Source: Sediminispirochaeta smaragdinae DSM 11293
Lineage (GTDB): Bacteria > Spirochaetota > Spirochaetia > DSM-16054 > Sediminispirochaetaceae
Assembly (NCBI RefSeq): GCF_000143985.1
Contig: NC_014364.1
Coordinates: 3,286,001 to 3,350,000 of the forward strand
Direction of reading: 5' to 3'
DNA: 64,000 nucleotides
Every line of letters begins with the position of its first letter. The first letter of the stretch is position 1. A model generated the notes under the pieces. That model was not told the origin of the DNA. It worked only from the letters and a program-made list of their open reading frames with translations, and made no database searches. Of this stretch, positions 52,041-60,856 are shown piece after piece. The position numbers were made by a program, and so were the translations under genes.

Positions 52041-52069
52041 TGCCCCGGGAAAATGCTTCCCCCGGGGCA
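52041..52069 (-). terminator. strong hairpin downstream of gntP
   Basis: TGCCCCGGG and CCCGGGGCA form a perfect 9-bp G+C-rich stem with an 11-base loop, 16 bases beyond the gntP stop. No T-run follows on the minus strand, so it may act as a transcript-end stabiliser or an atypical terminator. Confidence 0.5.
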
Positions 52070-52084
52070 AAAGCTCATCATTAT

Positions 52085-53416
52085 TTATATAAATATCGAC
52101 AAGAGTGCCACAACCAGAAAGGCAACCACTCCCTCAACAAGGGTTGCCGAGGTATAGGCCTTATAGGAGGTTGAAACCTCCATGCCCGAGAATTGAGTAA
52201 CAACCCAAAAATAGGAATCGTTGGCATGAGAAACGACCATTGCTCCGGCACCGATTGCAAGCACCGTCAGGGCTGGATTCAGACCAAGGACCGAAAGCAG
52301 AGGTGCCATGATCGACGACGTGGTGATGATTGCCACGGTGGACGATCCCTGAGCAGTCTTGAGGGCGGCAGAGATAATAAAAGGAAGGAAAATGCCCAAT
52401 TTAAGGGTTGAAAGGTTGGAATTGATAAACTCCGCCATGGGAGAGGCCTTCAGCACGGCACCGAAAGCGCCCCCGGCACCGGTGATGGCAAGAATTAATG
52501 CAGCATTCTTCACTCCCTCACCCATCCATGAAGAGACCGCCTCTTTCCGGAGATCCTTCTTTACCAGTGTCAGGGAGATAAAGATACCGAGCATCAAGGC
52601 GGTGACAGGATCGCCGATGAATTGGATAAAGGCCGAAAAACCGCCTTGTCCGAAGGGGTGACTCGGATAAGCCGCTACCGATTTAAGGAGAATGAGAAGA
52701 ATAGGAACCAAAAGAGGAAGAAAAGAATGAAAAGCACCGGGAAGCTTACCGTATTTTTCCAGAAGATCGGCATAACTCTCTTGCAGCTCCGCTTTTATTT
52801 CATAGCGACTGGCAAACTTCGTCGCCCAAAGATAGCCTGCAAGCATGGCGGGGATGGAAACAATCAATCCAAGGCCAATGACGGCCCCAAGATCGGCCCC
52901 GAGGGTCCCTGCCGCAGCAATAGGTCCGGGGGTCGGGGGAACAAGGGTATGGGTCGCATAGAGGCCGGTTGCAAGGGCGACAGCCATCACAGCCATCGAC
53001 TTACCGGTCTCCTCGGCGAGAGCCTTGTTGAGAGGGGTGAGAATAACATAACCGGAATCACAAAAGACCGGTATCGAGACCACATAACCGGCAACGCTCA
53101 TGGCAAGGGGCGACCGCTCTTTGCCAACTATCTTTAGAATTGCCTGGGTCATGGAAAGAGCGGCACCGGTCTTCTCCAGAACGATACCGATAATCGTTCC
53201 GGCAATAATGACGATACCGATGTAGCCCAGGGTTCCTCCAAAGCCTGAGCGGATGGTAGCGACAACATCTCCCGGAGGAAGGCCTATAGCCAATCCATAA
53301 AAAAAGGCGATAGTCACCAGAACGACAAATGCGTTCATGTTGAACTTTGCGGTGAAAAGGATGATGAGCAGAACAGCAATCAGCAGAAAGAGAAGCGCAA
53401 TTCCACCAGATACCAT
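52085..53416 (-). CDS. GntP-family gluconate-type permease
   Basis: The start at ATG 53416 (MVSGGIALLFLLIAVL) follows GTAGGAGG by seven bases; a longer frame exists but lacks a site. The 443-residue protein has about 12-14 hydrophobic segments and the GntP motifs GGTLGYIGIVIIAGT, PVFCDSGYVIL and PPTPGPIAAAG. The C-terminus carries SHANDSYFWVVTQFSGM, conserved in the family. It imports gluconate or a related hydroxy-acid with a proton. No kinase or dehydrogenase is beside it, so it seems to stand alone. Confidence 0.92.
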   Translation of the reverse strand: MVSGGIALLFLLIAVLLIILFTAKFNMNAFVVLVTIAFFYGLAIGLPPGDVVATIRSGFGGTLGYIGIVIIAGTIIGIVLEKTGAALSMTQAILKIVGKERSPLAMSVAGYVVSIPVFCDSGYVILTPLNKALAEETGKSMAVMAVALATGLYATHTLVPPTPGPIAAAGTLGADLGAVIGLGLIVSIPAMLAGYLWATKFASRYEIKAELQESYADLLEKYGKLPGAFHSFLPLLVPILLILLKSVAAYPSHPFGQGGFSAFIQFIGDPVTALMLGIFISLTLVKKDLRKEAVSSWMGEGVKNAALILAITGAGGAFGAVLKASPMAEFINSNLSTLKLGIFLPFIISAALKTAQGSSTVAIITTSSIMAPLLSVLGLNPALTVLAIGAGAMVVSHANDSYFWVVTQFSGMEVSTSYKAYTSATLVEGVVAFLVVALLSIFI

Positions 53417-53508
53417 TGGACACCTCCTACATGTGATACTCACAAGTATAGTGGAAAAATAATCTTACTGCCAAAAAACCTTCTGCTCATGCTCGATAAA
53501 GCAACGCC

Positions 53509-54375
53509 CTATTCAAGCCCCCTGATCGATTTGATGACTACCGGTTCAAGAGGCCTGTTGCTTCCGTCGGTGGATACCGAACCAATTTTTTCCACAACAT
53601 CCATCCCTGAAACGACCTGCCCAAAAACCGTATGCTTGCCGGTCAGCCATGGAGTATCGGTAAGATTAATAAAAAACTGACTACCGTTGGTATCGGGGCC
53701 ACTGTTTGCCATGGCCAGGGAACCTTTTACCGGAGGATGGGAATCCAGGCCACTTGTGTAATGATAGCCCATGTTTTCGTAAGCCTCCTTGAGTGTCATG
53801 GAAGCAATATGCTCCTGGACCTCTTCCATCCGTTGATCAAGCTCCTCCTGACTGTCAATCCCCATCTCTCGAAGCAAAGGGGCAACGATCTGGCGGTTGA
53901 AATCATCCTGGCTCTGAAGCATGAGCCACTGATGCGGCATTCCATTGGCGTCAAAGGCCTTGATCTTATCGAGACCAAGGGCATCAGCATCCATTTCATC
54001 ATCGAACCGATATCCGGGATCCCCGGTTCCGTTCCCCTTCGGACAGCCGCCCTGGATCATAAAACCATCGATTACCCGATGGAAAACAAGGCCGTCGTAA
54101 AAATTCCCCGTAGTGTTCTCCCCTGTTTTCGGATCGGTATATTCCTTCCGTCCCTCCGCAAGGGCAAGAAAATTTTCAACCGTATTGGGGGCCGCGTCGG
54201 CAAATAACTCTACCGTGATACTTCCGTAGTTTGTCTCGATAATAGCCATCTTTCTCTCTCCTTTGACGCTTGCCGAACCATCGGCGGCACCGACGATACC
54301 AGCTGTAAGAAGGAAGATGCATCCCACAATCACAAAAGCCGTACGTCTCTGATTTTTTCCAAAAAAATAGTGCAT
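53509..54375 (-). CDS. cyclophilin-type peptidyl-prolyl isomerase
   Basis: The core is a cyclophilin: MAIIETNYGSITVELFAD, then FYDGLVFHRVIDGFMIQGGCPKGNGTGDPGYRF with the catalytic Arg, and later SLAMANSGPDTNGSQFFINL and HTVFGQVVSGMDVV. A ~75-residue insert rich in Glu/Gln (QEELDQRMEEVQEHI) splits the domain. Two starts are possible. ATG 54375 gives a signal-peptide-like N-terminus (RRTAFVIVGCIFLLTAGIVGA) but has no good ribosome binding site; ATG 54249 has AAAGGAGAG upstream and would give a cytoplasmic form. I kept the longer form; both may be made. Confidence 0.85.
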   Translation of the reverse strand: MHYFFGKNQRRTAFVIVGCIFLLTAGIVGAADGSASVKGERKMAIIETNYGSITVELFADAAPNTVENFLALAEGRKEYTDPKTGENTTGNFYDGLVFHRVIDGFMIQGGCPKGNGTGDPGYRFDDEMDADALGLDKIKAFDANGMPHQWLMLQSQDDFNRQIVAPLLREMGIDSQEELDQRMEEVQEHIASMTLKEAYENMGYHYTSGLDSHPPVKGSLAMANSGPDTNGSQFFINLTDTPWLTGKHTVFGQVVSGMDVVEKIGSVSTDGSNRPLEPVVIKSIRGLE

Positions 54376-54461
54376 GGGGCATGCTAACGGATAAGCGGCA
54401 GAATGATAAGCCCGTGGGGCCCATTGCGAAGTCCGGGGCTCCTTTGTTATAGTAATTATAT

Positions 54462-55082
54462 ATGGATGCATTTACCTTGTACGGAGAGCCAACCCCTCCT
54501 TTGGAAGAAGAACTTCCCGCTTTCTTGACAGGACATCTACTCGTAGCCGAATCGAGTATGACCGATCCCAACTTCTCACAGACAGCGGTATTTCTGCTCA
54601 ATCATGACAAAGACGGGGCCATGGGGCTGGTGATAAACCGCCCGAGCACGACGGTTCTTGGGGATGCAGTGGAAGAACTGGGGGAGACCCCCTGGAGAGA
54701 GGAGCTCATTTTTGTAGGGGGCCCTGTCCAGCAATATTTCGTCTTCGTACTCCACACAGGGCTACCCGGTGGAAAAAAAAGCCCTGCCGCCATCGAGGCA
54801 ACTCCCGGAGTGATTTTCGAACCGGATTTTTCAGTGGTCAAGCCTGCTCTCAACCGAGAGGGCACAATCAATCTGAAGGCCCGTTTCCTTGTGGGCTATG
54901 CGGGTTGGGCGCCGGGACAACTTGAAGTCGAATTGGCACGAAAAGATTGGATTGTTATTCCCGGCTCCCCTGAATTGGTCTTTTCTGATACTCCTTTCTC
55001 TGTATGGCGTTCGGCTCTTCGGAAAAAAGGGGGGATTTACTGGATAGCCGCAGAGACTGGCTTTAAACCGTCTATTAATTAA
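54462..55082 (+). CDS. YqgE/AlgH family protein
   Basis: The 206-residue protein shows the family pattern: LTGHLLVAESSMTDPNFSQTAVFLL, HDKDGAMGLVINRPS, and FVGGPVQQYFVFVLHT. The later VGYAGWAPGQLEVELARKDW with GWAPGQL is diagnostic. The function of YqgE/AlgH proteins is not settled. It diverges from the cyclophilin gene. The intact insertion sequence begins one base after its stop codon, so the C-terminus is preserved but any native terminator is displaced. Confidence 0.92.
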   Translation: MDAFTLYGEPTPPLEEELPAFLTGHLLVAESSMTDPNFSQTAVFLLNHDKDGAMGLVINRPSTTVLGDAVEELGETPWREELIFVGGPVQQYFVFVLHTGLPGGKKSPAAIEATPGVIFEPDFSVVKPALNREGTINLKARFLVGYAGWAPGQLEVELARKDWIVIPGSPELVFSDTPFSVWRSALRKKGGIYWIAAETGFKPSIN

Positions 55083-55083
55083 A

Positions 55084-56313
55084 TAGTGTTCTGAATCGTG
55101 GTGATACATGAATAAAATCTCCTTTTCTCGTAGTTATTTATTGTAAGAACAGCCAGAAAAGGAGAATACCATGAACCATCCCCCCTTCTGCCCCAATCCC
55201 TATTGTCCCAATCATTTCCAAGCTGCAGGACCCTGGTTTATAAAAACAGGGTCATACCACTCAAAAACAGCTCCCCGTATTCAAAAGTTCAAATGCAAAA
55301 CCTGCGGGCTCTCCTTCTCAACCCGGACCTTTAGCATCGACTACTGGACACATCGCCACATCTGTTACCACACTATCCTCTCCCACCTCATCACCAGCTC
55401 GGGCATCAGAGACCTTTCCCGCATCCTCCACGCCTCCTGCTCCACTGTTACGGATCGTATCAGGCGTCTTGCCCACCAATGCCTCGCAGCCTCGGCTTCC
55501 CTCACCTGTGACATGGAGATAGCAGAAGACCTTGTTGCAGACGGATTTGAAAGCTTTGTCTGTTCTCAATATCTTCCGAATAACATCCATATCCTTGCAG
55601 GAAAGGAGTCTCAATTCTGGTTCCTTTCCGACTATGCCCAGCTGACGAGGAAGGGACGGATGACGGACTATCAAAAGAGGAAAAACAAACTGATCAAGGA
55701 GCATCTAAAGCTATACAAAGGAAGTGTTTACCACTCCTTCCAACGGATGGTGGAAAAAACCCTGGAACTCCAAAAACATTCGAAAAAAAAGCCTTTGTCG
55801 TTGTATACCGATGAACATAAGCAGTACCAACAGGTGATGAAGGCCATGGGTACAGCGGTGTCGGGAAGGATAGAACATTGTCTGGTGAGCTCGAGGAGGA
55901 TTCGCGATCTACGCAATCCGCTGTTTAGTGTGAATTACCTTGATCGGGAGATCAGGAAAGATAACTCAGACCATGTGAGGCAGACGGTTCAGTTTGCCCG
56001 GAATACAGGGAATATGATGGAACGGCTTGAAGTGTACCGGTTTTATCACAACTTCATGAAGCCGTACCGGATCAGAGGGAAGGGAGATGAAAGAGGGCTG
56101 ACCCATGGACAGGTGGCAGGGATCGATGGGGAGAAGGTAGCCTGGCAGCTGAGGAGTCTATGTACCAAAAGGAGGTTTTTCCTGAGGAATCAGCCTATGT
56201 CTCCTTCAAGTCGAGAGCTATGGCTAAAGGGAGTGCAAACGGCACTGCGTTGGAAGGCCGACTATCTTCCCTCATATGCATGGGCATGATAATCACCACG
56301 ATTCAGAACACTA
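55084..56313 (+). mobile_element. intact insertion sequence with perfect 22-bp inverted repeats
   Basis: The left end (55084-55105) starts TAGTGTTCTGAATCG and ends TGGTGAT; the right end (56292-56313) is its exact reverse complement. Length is 1230 bp with one transposase gene. Both ends are bounded by TA, which could be a two-base target duplication or part of the repeat. Related ends occur at 26271 and 51842, so this family is active or was active in the genome. Insertion is immediately behind yqgE. Confidence 0.93.
55171..56289 (+). CDS. DDE-type transposase with N-terminal zinc ribbon (IS1/IS1595-like)
   Basis: A 372-residue transposase. The N-terminus is a zinc ribbon (Cys7, Cys12, Cys42, Cys45: CPNPYC...CKTC) followed by a helix-turn-helix-like segment (LSRILHASCSTVTDRIRRLA). 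The catalytic part has acidic residues in EDLVADGFESFV, in LYTDEHKQYQQ and near MERLEVYRFYHNFM. GGAG lies 7 bases before ATG 55171. The layout recalls the IS1/IS1595 group, though the exact family is uncertain. The gene ends three bases before the right repeat, so it is probably complete. Confidence 0.85.
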   Translation: MNHPPFCPNPYCPNHFQAAGPWFIKTGSYHSKTAPRIQKFKCKTCGLSFSTRTFSIDYWTHRHICYHTILSHLITSSGIRDLSRILHASCSTVTDRIRRLAHQCLAASASLTCDMEIAEDLVADGFESFVCSQYLPNNIHILAGKESQFWFLSDYAQLTRKGRMTDYQKRKNKLIKEHLKLYKGSVYHSFQRMVEKTLELQKHSKKKPLSLYTDEHKQYQQVMKAMGTAVSGRIEHCLVSSRRIRDLRNPLFSVNYLDREIRKDNSDHVRQTVQFARNTGNMMERLEVYRFYHNFMKPYRIRGKGDERGLTHGQVAGIDGEKVAWQLRSLCTKRRFFLRNQPMSPSSRELWLKGVQTALRWKADYLPSYAWA

Positions 56314-56421
56314 CTCTTTTAAGAAGCTCCCCTCCGTTTCTCAGACAAAGCAGAACAAATACCCTAAATACCAATTGCGGAAATCTCATCAGAGCAATAC
56401 TATACCCCGGAGGATATTTTT

Positions 56422-57288
56422 ATGAATGTGCAAAGCCTTTCCATTGTTGTTCCCGGGGGATGCCCAAACGCCTGTAAATTTTGTGTATCCCGTATGAAGG
56501 CAGAGGAATACAAAGACCATATCGAACGAAATCTCCGTTTTCGAGATCTTTATGAACGTGATTACATGGATAGATTGGCATTTGCAAGAGACAACGATTG
56601 CAATACGGCCATACTGACGGGAGACGGGGAACCACTGGTAAACATAGACTTCTTAAACGATTTTGCATCCTGGAATGCCCGTCTTTCAAGCCCATTTCGC
56701 TGGCTCGAAATACAAACCTCCGGTGTCGGTCTTGATGAAGAAAAGCTGCGCTGGCTTCGAAACAGCATCAGGGTTTCAACTATTTCACTCTCTTTATCGT
56801 CGATATTCGATGATGATGAAAATGCCCGCTATAACGGAACACCTGAATCAAAAAAAATCGATATCCAGCGACTGACTCAGGAAATCAAACGTTACGATTT
56901 CAATTTGCGGATATCGGTCAATATGACGGATTTCCTCGATGAAATACCCACCCCAACCATTTTTGAGCGCCTTCAAAAGATGGGATCCAACATGGTTACC
57001 TTTCGCCAGCTCTTTGCAGAAGGAGAAAGCGAACAGGCAACATGGGTACGGGAACATGGAGCATCGGAACAGACACGGAAAAAAATCGACGACTATATCC
57101 TCTCACACGGTTCTCCCCTCGGAATCCTTCCCACCGGCCTTATGCGCTACTCGGTCCACGGCATGTCTATCGTCCACGATGGTGATTGTATGGCCAGACA
57201 GCAAAGAGAAGCAATCAGATATCTCATTCTCCGGCCTAACTGCAAGCTCTATACTCGCTGGGACGACAGCGGCAGCATTCTGTTTTAA
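56422..57288 (+). CDS. radical SAM protein, unknown function
   Basis: A 288-residue radical SAM enzyme. The cluster motif is GGCPNACKFC (Cys14, Cys18, Cys21) close to the N-terminus, and ILTGDGEPLVN is the SAM-binding 'GGE'-type strand. The next strand IQTSGVGLDEEKLRW and SISLSLSSI fit the barrel. The C-terminus lacks extra cysteine clusters except one or two isolated cysteines. A ribosome binding site GGAGG lies upstream. It stands alone between the insertion sequence and the convergent adenosyltransferase gene, so its substrate cannot be guessed. Confidence 0.85.
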   Translation: MNVQSLSIVVPGGCPNACKFCVSRMKAEEYKDHIERNLRFRDLYERDYMDRLAFARDNDCNTAILTGDGEPLVNIDFLNDFASWNARLSSPFRWLEIQTSGVGLDEEKLRWLRNSIRVSTISLSLSSIFDDDENARYNGTPESKKIDIQRLTQEIKRYDFNLRISVNMTDFLDEIPTPTIFERLQKMGSNMVTFRQLFAEGESEQATWVREHGASEQTRKKIDDYILSHGSPLGILPTGLMRYSVHGMSIVHDGDCMARQQREAIRYLILRPNCKLYTRWDDSGSILF

Positions 57289-57303
57289 AAAGCCGAGCTT
57301 TTT
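57287..57303. terminator. short bidirectional terminator
   Basis: AAAAAGC and GCTTTTT form a 7-bp stem around CGA between the convergent radical SAM and pduO genes. The stem is weak in G+C, but A and T runs on each side give a T-tail in both directions. Confidence 0.5.
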
Positions 57304-57305
57304 GC

Positions 57306-57860
57306 CTATCCAGCCTGCTCCACCCACCGGGCAAGGACAAAGAGAAAATCGCTGAGACGGTTCAGATAGTTCTGCCCAAGGGCAAGATGACCAAGATAAC
57401 TACTTCTAATACAGGTAACGACCCGACGTTCGGCCCTACGGCATATGGTCCGGGCAATATCGATCTCCGAGGAAAGGTGGCACTGACCGGGAACAACGAA
57501 GGCACTGCCGATCTTCGTCTTTTTCAAAAGCACTGCTTCTGAGGCTTCCAGTGCTTCCAGGTCCTGTTGGGAGAGGTGAGCCATCTTCTCATAGAGTTTA
57601 TCATTTTTAGGAGTGGCAATCTGTCCGGAAAAACGCATGAGGGTTTTCTGTATTTCATGAAGCTGAGAAGAGAAGGCCGAAATGCCGGAAACAGGCGAGG
57701 CAGAGATATCGGCTTTTATCACCCCAAGCCAGCTTACCAGTTCGTCGATATCCCCCAGGGCCTCAAAAATAGCATCGTCTTTTACCCTCCGTTCCCCGTT
57801 GAAAAGGGAACTTTCCCCCTTGTCTCCTCCCCTTGTAGTGACACGCTCAAATTCAATCAT
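57306..57860 (-). CDS. PduO-type ATP:cob(I)alamin adenosyltransferase
   Basis: The start at ATG 57860 (MIEFERVTTRGGDKGESSLF) matches the family start; a longer frame continues upstream without similarity. The 184-residue enzyme has the ATP loop TTRGGDKGESSLFNGERR, then ALGDIDELVSWLGVIKA and the RTICRRAERRVV segment with the catalytic Arg. It attaches the adenosyl group to cobalamin for B12-dependent enzymes. It lies 88 bases behind the purine operon and may be transcribed with it. No B12-dependent enzyme is in the window. Confidence 0.92.
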   Translation of the reverse strand: MIEFERVTTRGGDKGESSLFNGERRVKDDAIFEALGDIDELVSWLGVIKADISASPVSGISAFSSQLHEIQKTLMRFSGQIATPKNDKLYEKMAHLSQQDLEALEASEAVLLKKTKIGSAFVVPGQCHLSSEIDIARTICRRAERRVVTCIRSSYLGHLALGQNYLNRLSDFLFVLARWVEQAG

Positions 57861-57948
57861 GGTTTCATGGTATAACCGGCCCGAAGGCCGGTCAATCGGG
57901 TTTCGATCGAAGATGAGATCAAAGCTACCGGTTCTATGCCCATCGACA

Positions 57949-59814
57949 TCAGAACAAGCCGATATCGGAGCGAACATGCATGCCCCTGAAAGAGACCCTT
58001 TGCACCAAATCGTAGGCAGCCCTTCGGGCCGCGGCGGCATCATCTCCCCAGGCAGTCAGGGAGAGAACCCTCCCCCCCGCCGTAACAAGCGATCCGTCGG
58101 GCCTAAGCTCTGCACCGGAGACAAAGGAGACCGAATGGTCGGAAGCTGGAGGCAGCAGGGAAATAAGATCTCCACGTTTGGCAGACTCAGGATACCCTTC
58201 GGCAACGGCAACGACGGTACAGGCGTGCAGCCGCTCCTTTTCCCGGTCCGCAGCAAGAGAAGCGGGAAGATTTCCCCTGGCACAGTCGAAAAGCAGCCGG
58301 GCAAAATCTGAAGGCAGCAGGGGCATCAGAGACTGGGTCTCCGGATCACCGAAGCGGACATTGTACTCCAATAGCTTGGGCCCCTTCGAGGTAAGCATCA
58401 CCCCGAAAAAGAGCACCCCACGAAAAAGGATGGCATCCTCGTGCAATCCCCGGAGGGTCGGAAGTAGGATGGCTTTGGTAAAGGCCTCTTCGATGTCGGA
58501 TGAAAGGCCGGGAGCCGGGGCAACACTCCCCATGCCGCCGGTGTTAAGCCCCCGATCGCCGTCGAGGGCCCGTTTATGATCCCGGGCAGAGGGCAAAAGG
58601 AGGTAATCGATACCATCGGTAAGGGCGAAAAAGGAAACCTCGGGACCGGTAAGAAGTTCTTCGATCACCACGGTCCGCCCGGCATCACCGAAACCTCCGC
58701 CGAAACAGGTATCAAGGGCCTTCTCCACCTCCTCACGGGATGAACAAAGCAAAACCCCCTTTCCGGCGGCAAGACCGTCCGCCTTCACCGCAACCCTCCA
58801 ATCCAGGGAGGCCGCATAGCCGAGAGCCTTCTTCTGCTCACCGGCCAGGAAAACCTGATAATCGGCGGTAGCTACCCCGTGGCGAATCATGAAATTCTTG
58901 GCAAAGGCCTTGCTTCCCTCAAGACGGGCGCCTTCACTATCGGGTCCAAAGACGGCAAAACCCGCCTTACGAAGCCGCATCCCGAGCCCCTCGACCAGGG
59001 GCACCTCCGGCCCCACGACCACAAGGTTTACCCCCCGGCCGCGAAGCAGATCGATAAGGGAGTCTTCATCCTTCGGCATGGGAATATTGTCGCAACCTTC
59101 CAATAGGGCAGTGCCTCCATTCCCTGGCAGGGCCGCGAGAGAACAGATATCCTCATCCTGCAGCAGCTTCCAGCAGAGGGCGTGTTCCCGCCCTCCCTTG
59201 CCGATTACGGCTGCACGAATTTTCGCAGCAGCGGGATGCTCTTCCCCGGCAAGAAGTGCATTGATGGTTTCCAGAAGCAGGGGCTTCTCCTCTTCACTCA
59301 CCCGGGAAGCAAGGATTTCGGGAGTATCCCCGGGAAAAACAGGTACCCTGCGCCGGGCCAGCACCCTCCCGCTATCAATCCCGTCATCTACCAGATGAAC
59401 CGAACAGCCGCTACAACGGCATCCCGATTCGATGACCGCCCGATGCACATGCACACCGTGCATTCCCATACCACCAAAATCGGGCAAAAGCGACGGATGA
59501 ATATTGACGATCCTCCCGCGAAAGGCCTTAAGCAATGGATCTGTCAGGATCGACAGGAAACCGGCACAGACGATAAGGTCGACCTTGCCGTCAAGGGCCT
59601 CGGCGATCTTTCGGCTCAGCACCGAAGATCCCTCCTTTCGATCCAGAAGCAAAAGAGGGATTGAGGCTTTCTCGGCTATAGCAGCCGCACCGGTAGCCGG
59701 ACGGTCCACGACAACCATGGAAATTTCAGCCTTGAGTGCTCCGGAGGCCGCTCCTTCGACGAGATAGGCAAGGGTGCTCCCCCGTCCGGAAGCAAGAACC
59801 GCTATCGAAGCCAT
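57949..59814 (-). CDS. purD: fused GAR transformylase - GAR synthetase (PurN-PurD)
   Basis: A 621-residue fusion. Residues 1-~190 are PurN (glycinamide ribonucleotide formyltransferase): SIAVLASGRGSTLAYLVEGA, VNIHPSLLPDFGG with His106, and VDDGIDSG with Asp144, the catalytic pair. Residues ~199-621 are PurD (phosphoribosylamine-glycine ligase): RAAVIGKGGREHALCWKL, VKADGLAAGKGVLLC, GGFGDAGRTVVIEELLTGPE and FRGVLFFGVMLTSKGPKLLEYN. The fusion unites the steps before and after glycinamide ribonucleotide, so that GAR may pass directly. The gene overlaps purM by 13 bases. Confidence 0.94.
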   Translation of the reverse strand: MASIAVLASGRGSTLAYLVEGAASGALKAEISMVVVDRPATGAAAIAEKASIPLLLLDRKEGSSVLSRKIAEALDGKVDLIVCAGFLSILTDPLLKAFRGRIVNIHPSLLPDFGGMGMHGVHVHRAVIESGCRCSGCSVHLVDDGIDSGRVLARRRVPVFPGDTPEILASRVSEEEKPLLLETINALLAGEEHPAAAKIRAAVIGKGGREHALCWKLLQDEDICSLAALPGNGGTALLEGCDNIPMPKDEDSLIDLLRGRGVNLVVVGPEVPLVEGLGMRLRKAGFAVFGPDSEGARLEGSKAFAKNFMIRHGVATADYQVFLAGEQKKALGYAASLDWRVAVKADGLAAGKGVLLCSSREEVEKALDTCFGGGFGDAGRTVVIEELLTGPEVSFFALTDGIDYLLLPSARDHKRALDGDRGLNTGGMGSVAPAPGLSSDIEEAFTKAILLPTLRGLHEDAILFRGVLFFGVMLTSKGPKLLEYNVRFGDPETQSLMPLLPSDFARLLFDCARGNLPASLAADREKERLHACTVVAVAEGYPESAKRGDLISLLPPASDHSVSFVSGAELRPDGSLVTAGGRVLSLTAWGDDAAAARRAAYDLVQRVSFRGMHVRSDIGLF

Positions 59815-60845
59815 AGGCGTTCCCCTCCTTTATCGGAATCGGGGACAGCTACGACCCTGCCAATGGGATAGGCATCGATACCAGAGGCCTCGATACGGCT
59901 GCAGATGCCATCAGCATCCCCAGGAGAAACGACAAGTACCATGCCGACCCCCATATTGAAGGTACGAAACATCTCTTCATCGCCTATGCCGAGGGATGCC
60001 AGGTAAGCAAACACCTCAGGGGTCCTGATCAGGCCGCGCTCGACCTCTGCAGCCAATCCACCAGGGATGGTCCTGGGAAGATTTTCGAAAAGCCCTCCAC
60101 CGGTGATATGGGCAATACCGTGGAGGAGCGAATCCTCGATAAGAGGGCGAAGTGCCTTGACGTAGATCATCGTCGGCTCTAAAAGCAGCTCTCCCAGGCT
60201 CTTTCCGCCGATTTCCCGCCGGTAGCCATCCTTCTTTTCATCGGCGGTCGCCATGCGGATGAGGGAAAAGCCATTGGAGTGAGGTCCGCTGGAGGCAAGG
60301 GCGATCAAGGTATCGCCGGCCCGAACCCCGGACCCGTCGATAAGCTTTTTGCGCTCCACCACACCGACAGAGAAACCGGCGACATCGAAGTCTCCGGCGC
60401 GGTAGAGCCCCGGCATCTCGGCGGTCTCCCCGCCCACAAGGGCGCATTCCGCCTGAATACAGCCGAGGGAAACACCCTCCACAACCCTGGCCATGGTTTC
60501 GGCCTCAAGCTTTCCGGTGGCAAGGTAGTCGAGGAAGAAAAGGGGCCTGGCACCGTGGCAGAGGATGTCGTTGACACACATGGCCACACAATCGATACCG
60601 ATCCCTTCGAGACGATCGAGAAGGATCGCCAGTTCCAGCTTTGTTCCTACCCCGTCGGTTCCCGACACGAGAACAGGTTCTTTGTAGGAGGCGGGCATGG
60701 CAAAAAGGCTGCCGAAGCTTCCCAGGCCGGCGAGAACCCCGTCGCCATCCTGTCTGGTTCGATCGCAACTCTCCCTGATCAGGGAAACGGTTCGGTAGCC
60801 CTCTTCCCTGTCGACTCCGGCCTTGCGATAATCGATTTCTTTCAT
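59802..60845 (-). CDS. purM: phosphoribosylformylglycinamidine cyclo-ligase (AIR synthetase)
   Basis: ATG 60845 (MKEIDYRKAGVDREEGYRTV) was chosen because GGAGAAGGAT precedes it and the resulting 347 residues are the normal length. Characteristic segments are LVSGTDGVGTKLELAI, the MCVNDILCHGARPLFFLDYLA stretch, ALVGGETAEMPG, and ALASSGPHSNGFSL. The enzyme closes the imidazole ring of AIR using ATP. It is in the purine operon between purF (11 bases upstream) and the purN-purD fusion. Confidence 0.95.
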   Translation of the reverse strand: MKEIDYRKAGVDREEGYRTVSLIRESCDRTRQDGDGVLAGLGSFGSLFAMPASYKEPVLVSGTDGVGTKLELAILLDRLEGIGIDCVAMCVNDILCHGARPLFFLDYLATGKLEAETMARVVEGVSLGCIQAECALVGGETAEMPGLYRAGDFDVAGFSVGVVERKKLIDGSGVRAGDTLIALASSGPHSNGFSLIRMATADEKKDGYRREIGGKSLGELLLEPTMIYVKALRPLIEDSLLHGIAHITGGGLFENLPRTIPGGLAAEVERGLIRTPEVFAYLASLGIGDEEMFRTFNMGVGMVLVVSPGDADGICSRIEASGIDAYPIGRVVAVPDSDKGGERLWLR

Positions 60846-60856
60846 ATCCTTCTCCA

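Noticed and set aside
51796-52092. 98-codon plus-strand open frame
   Set aside because: It runs through the MITE-like element and the gntP hairpin and has no good start signal.
58178-58579. Long plus-strand open frame opposite purD
   Set aside because: It is the shadow of a G+C-rich coding region; the minus-strand frame has the clear PurD motifs.
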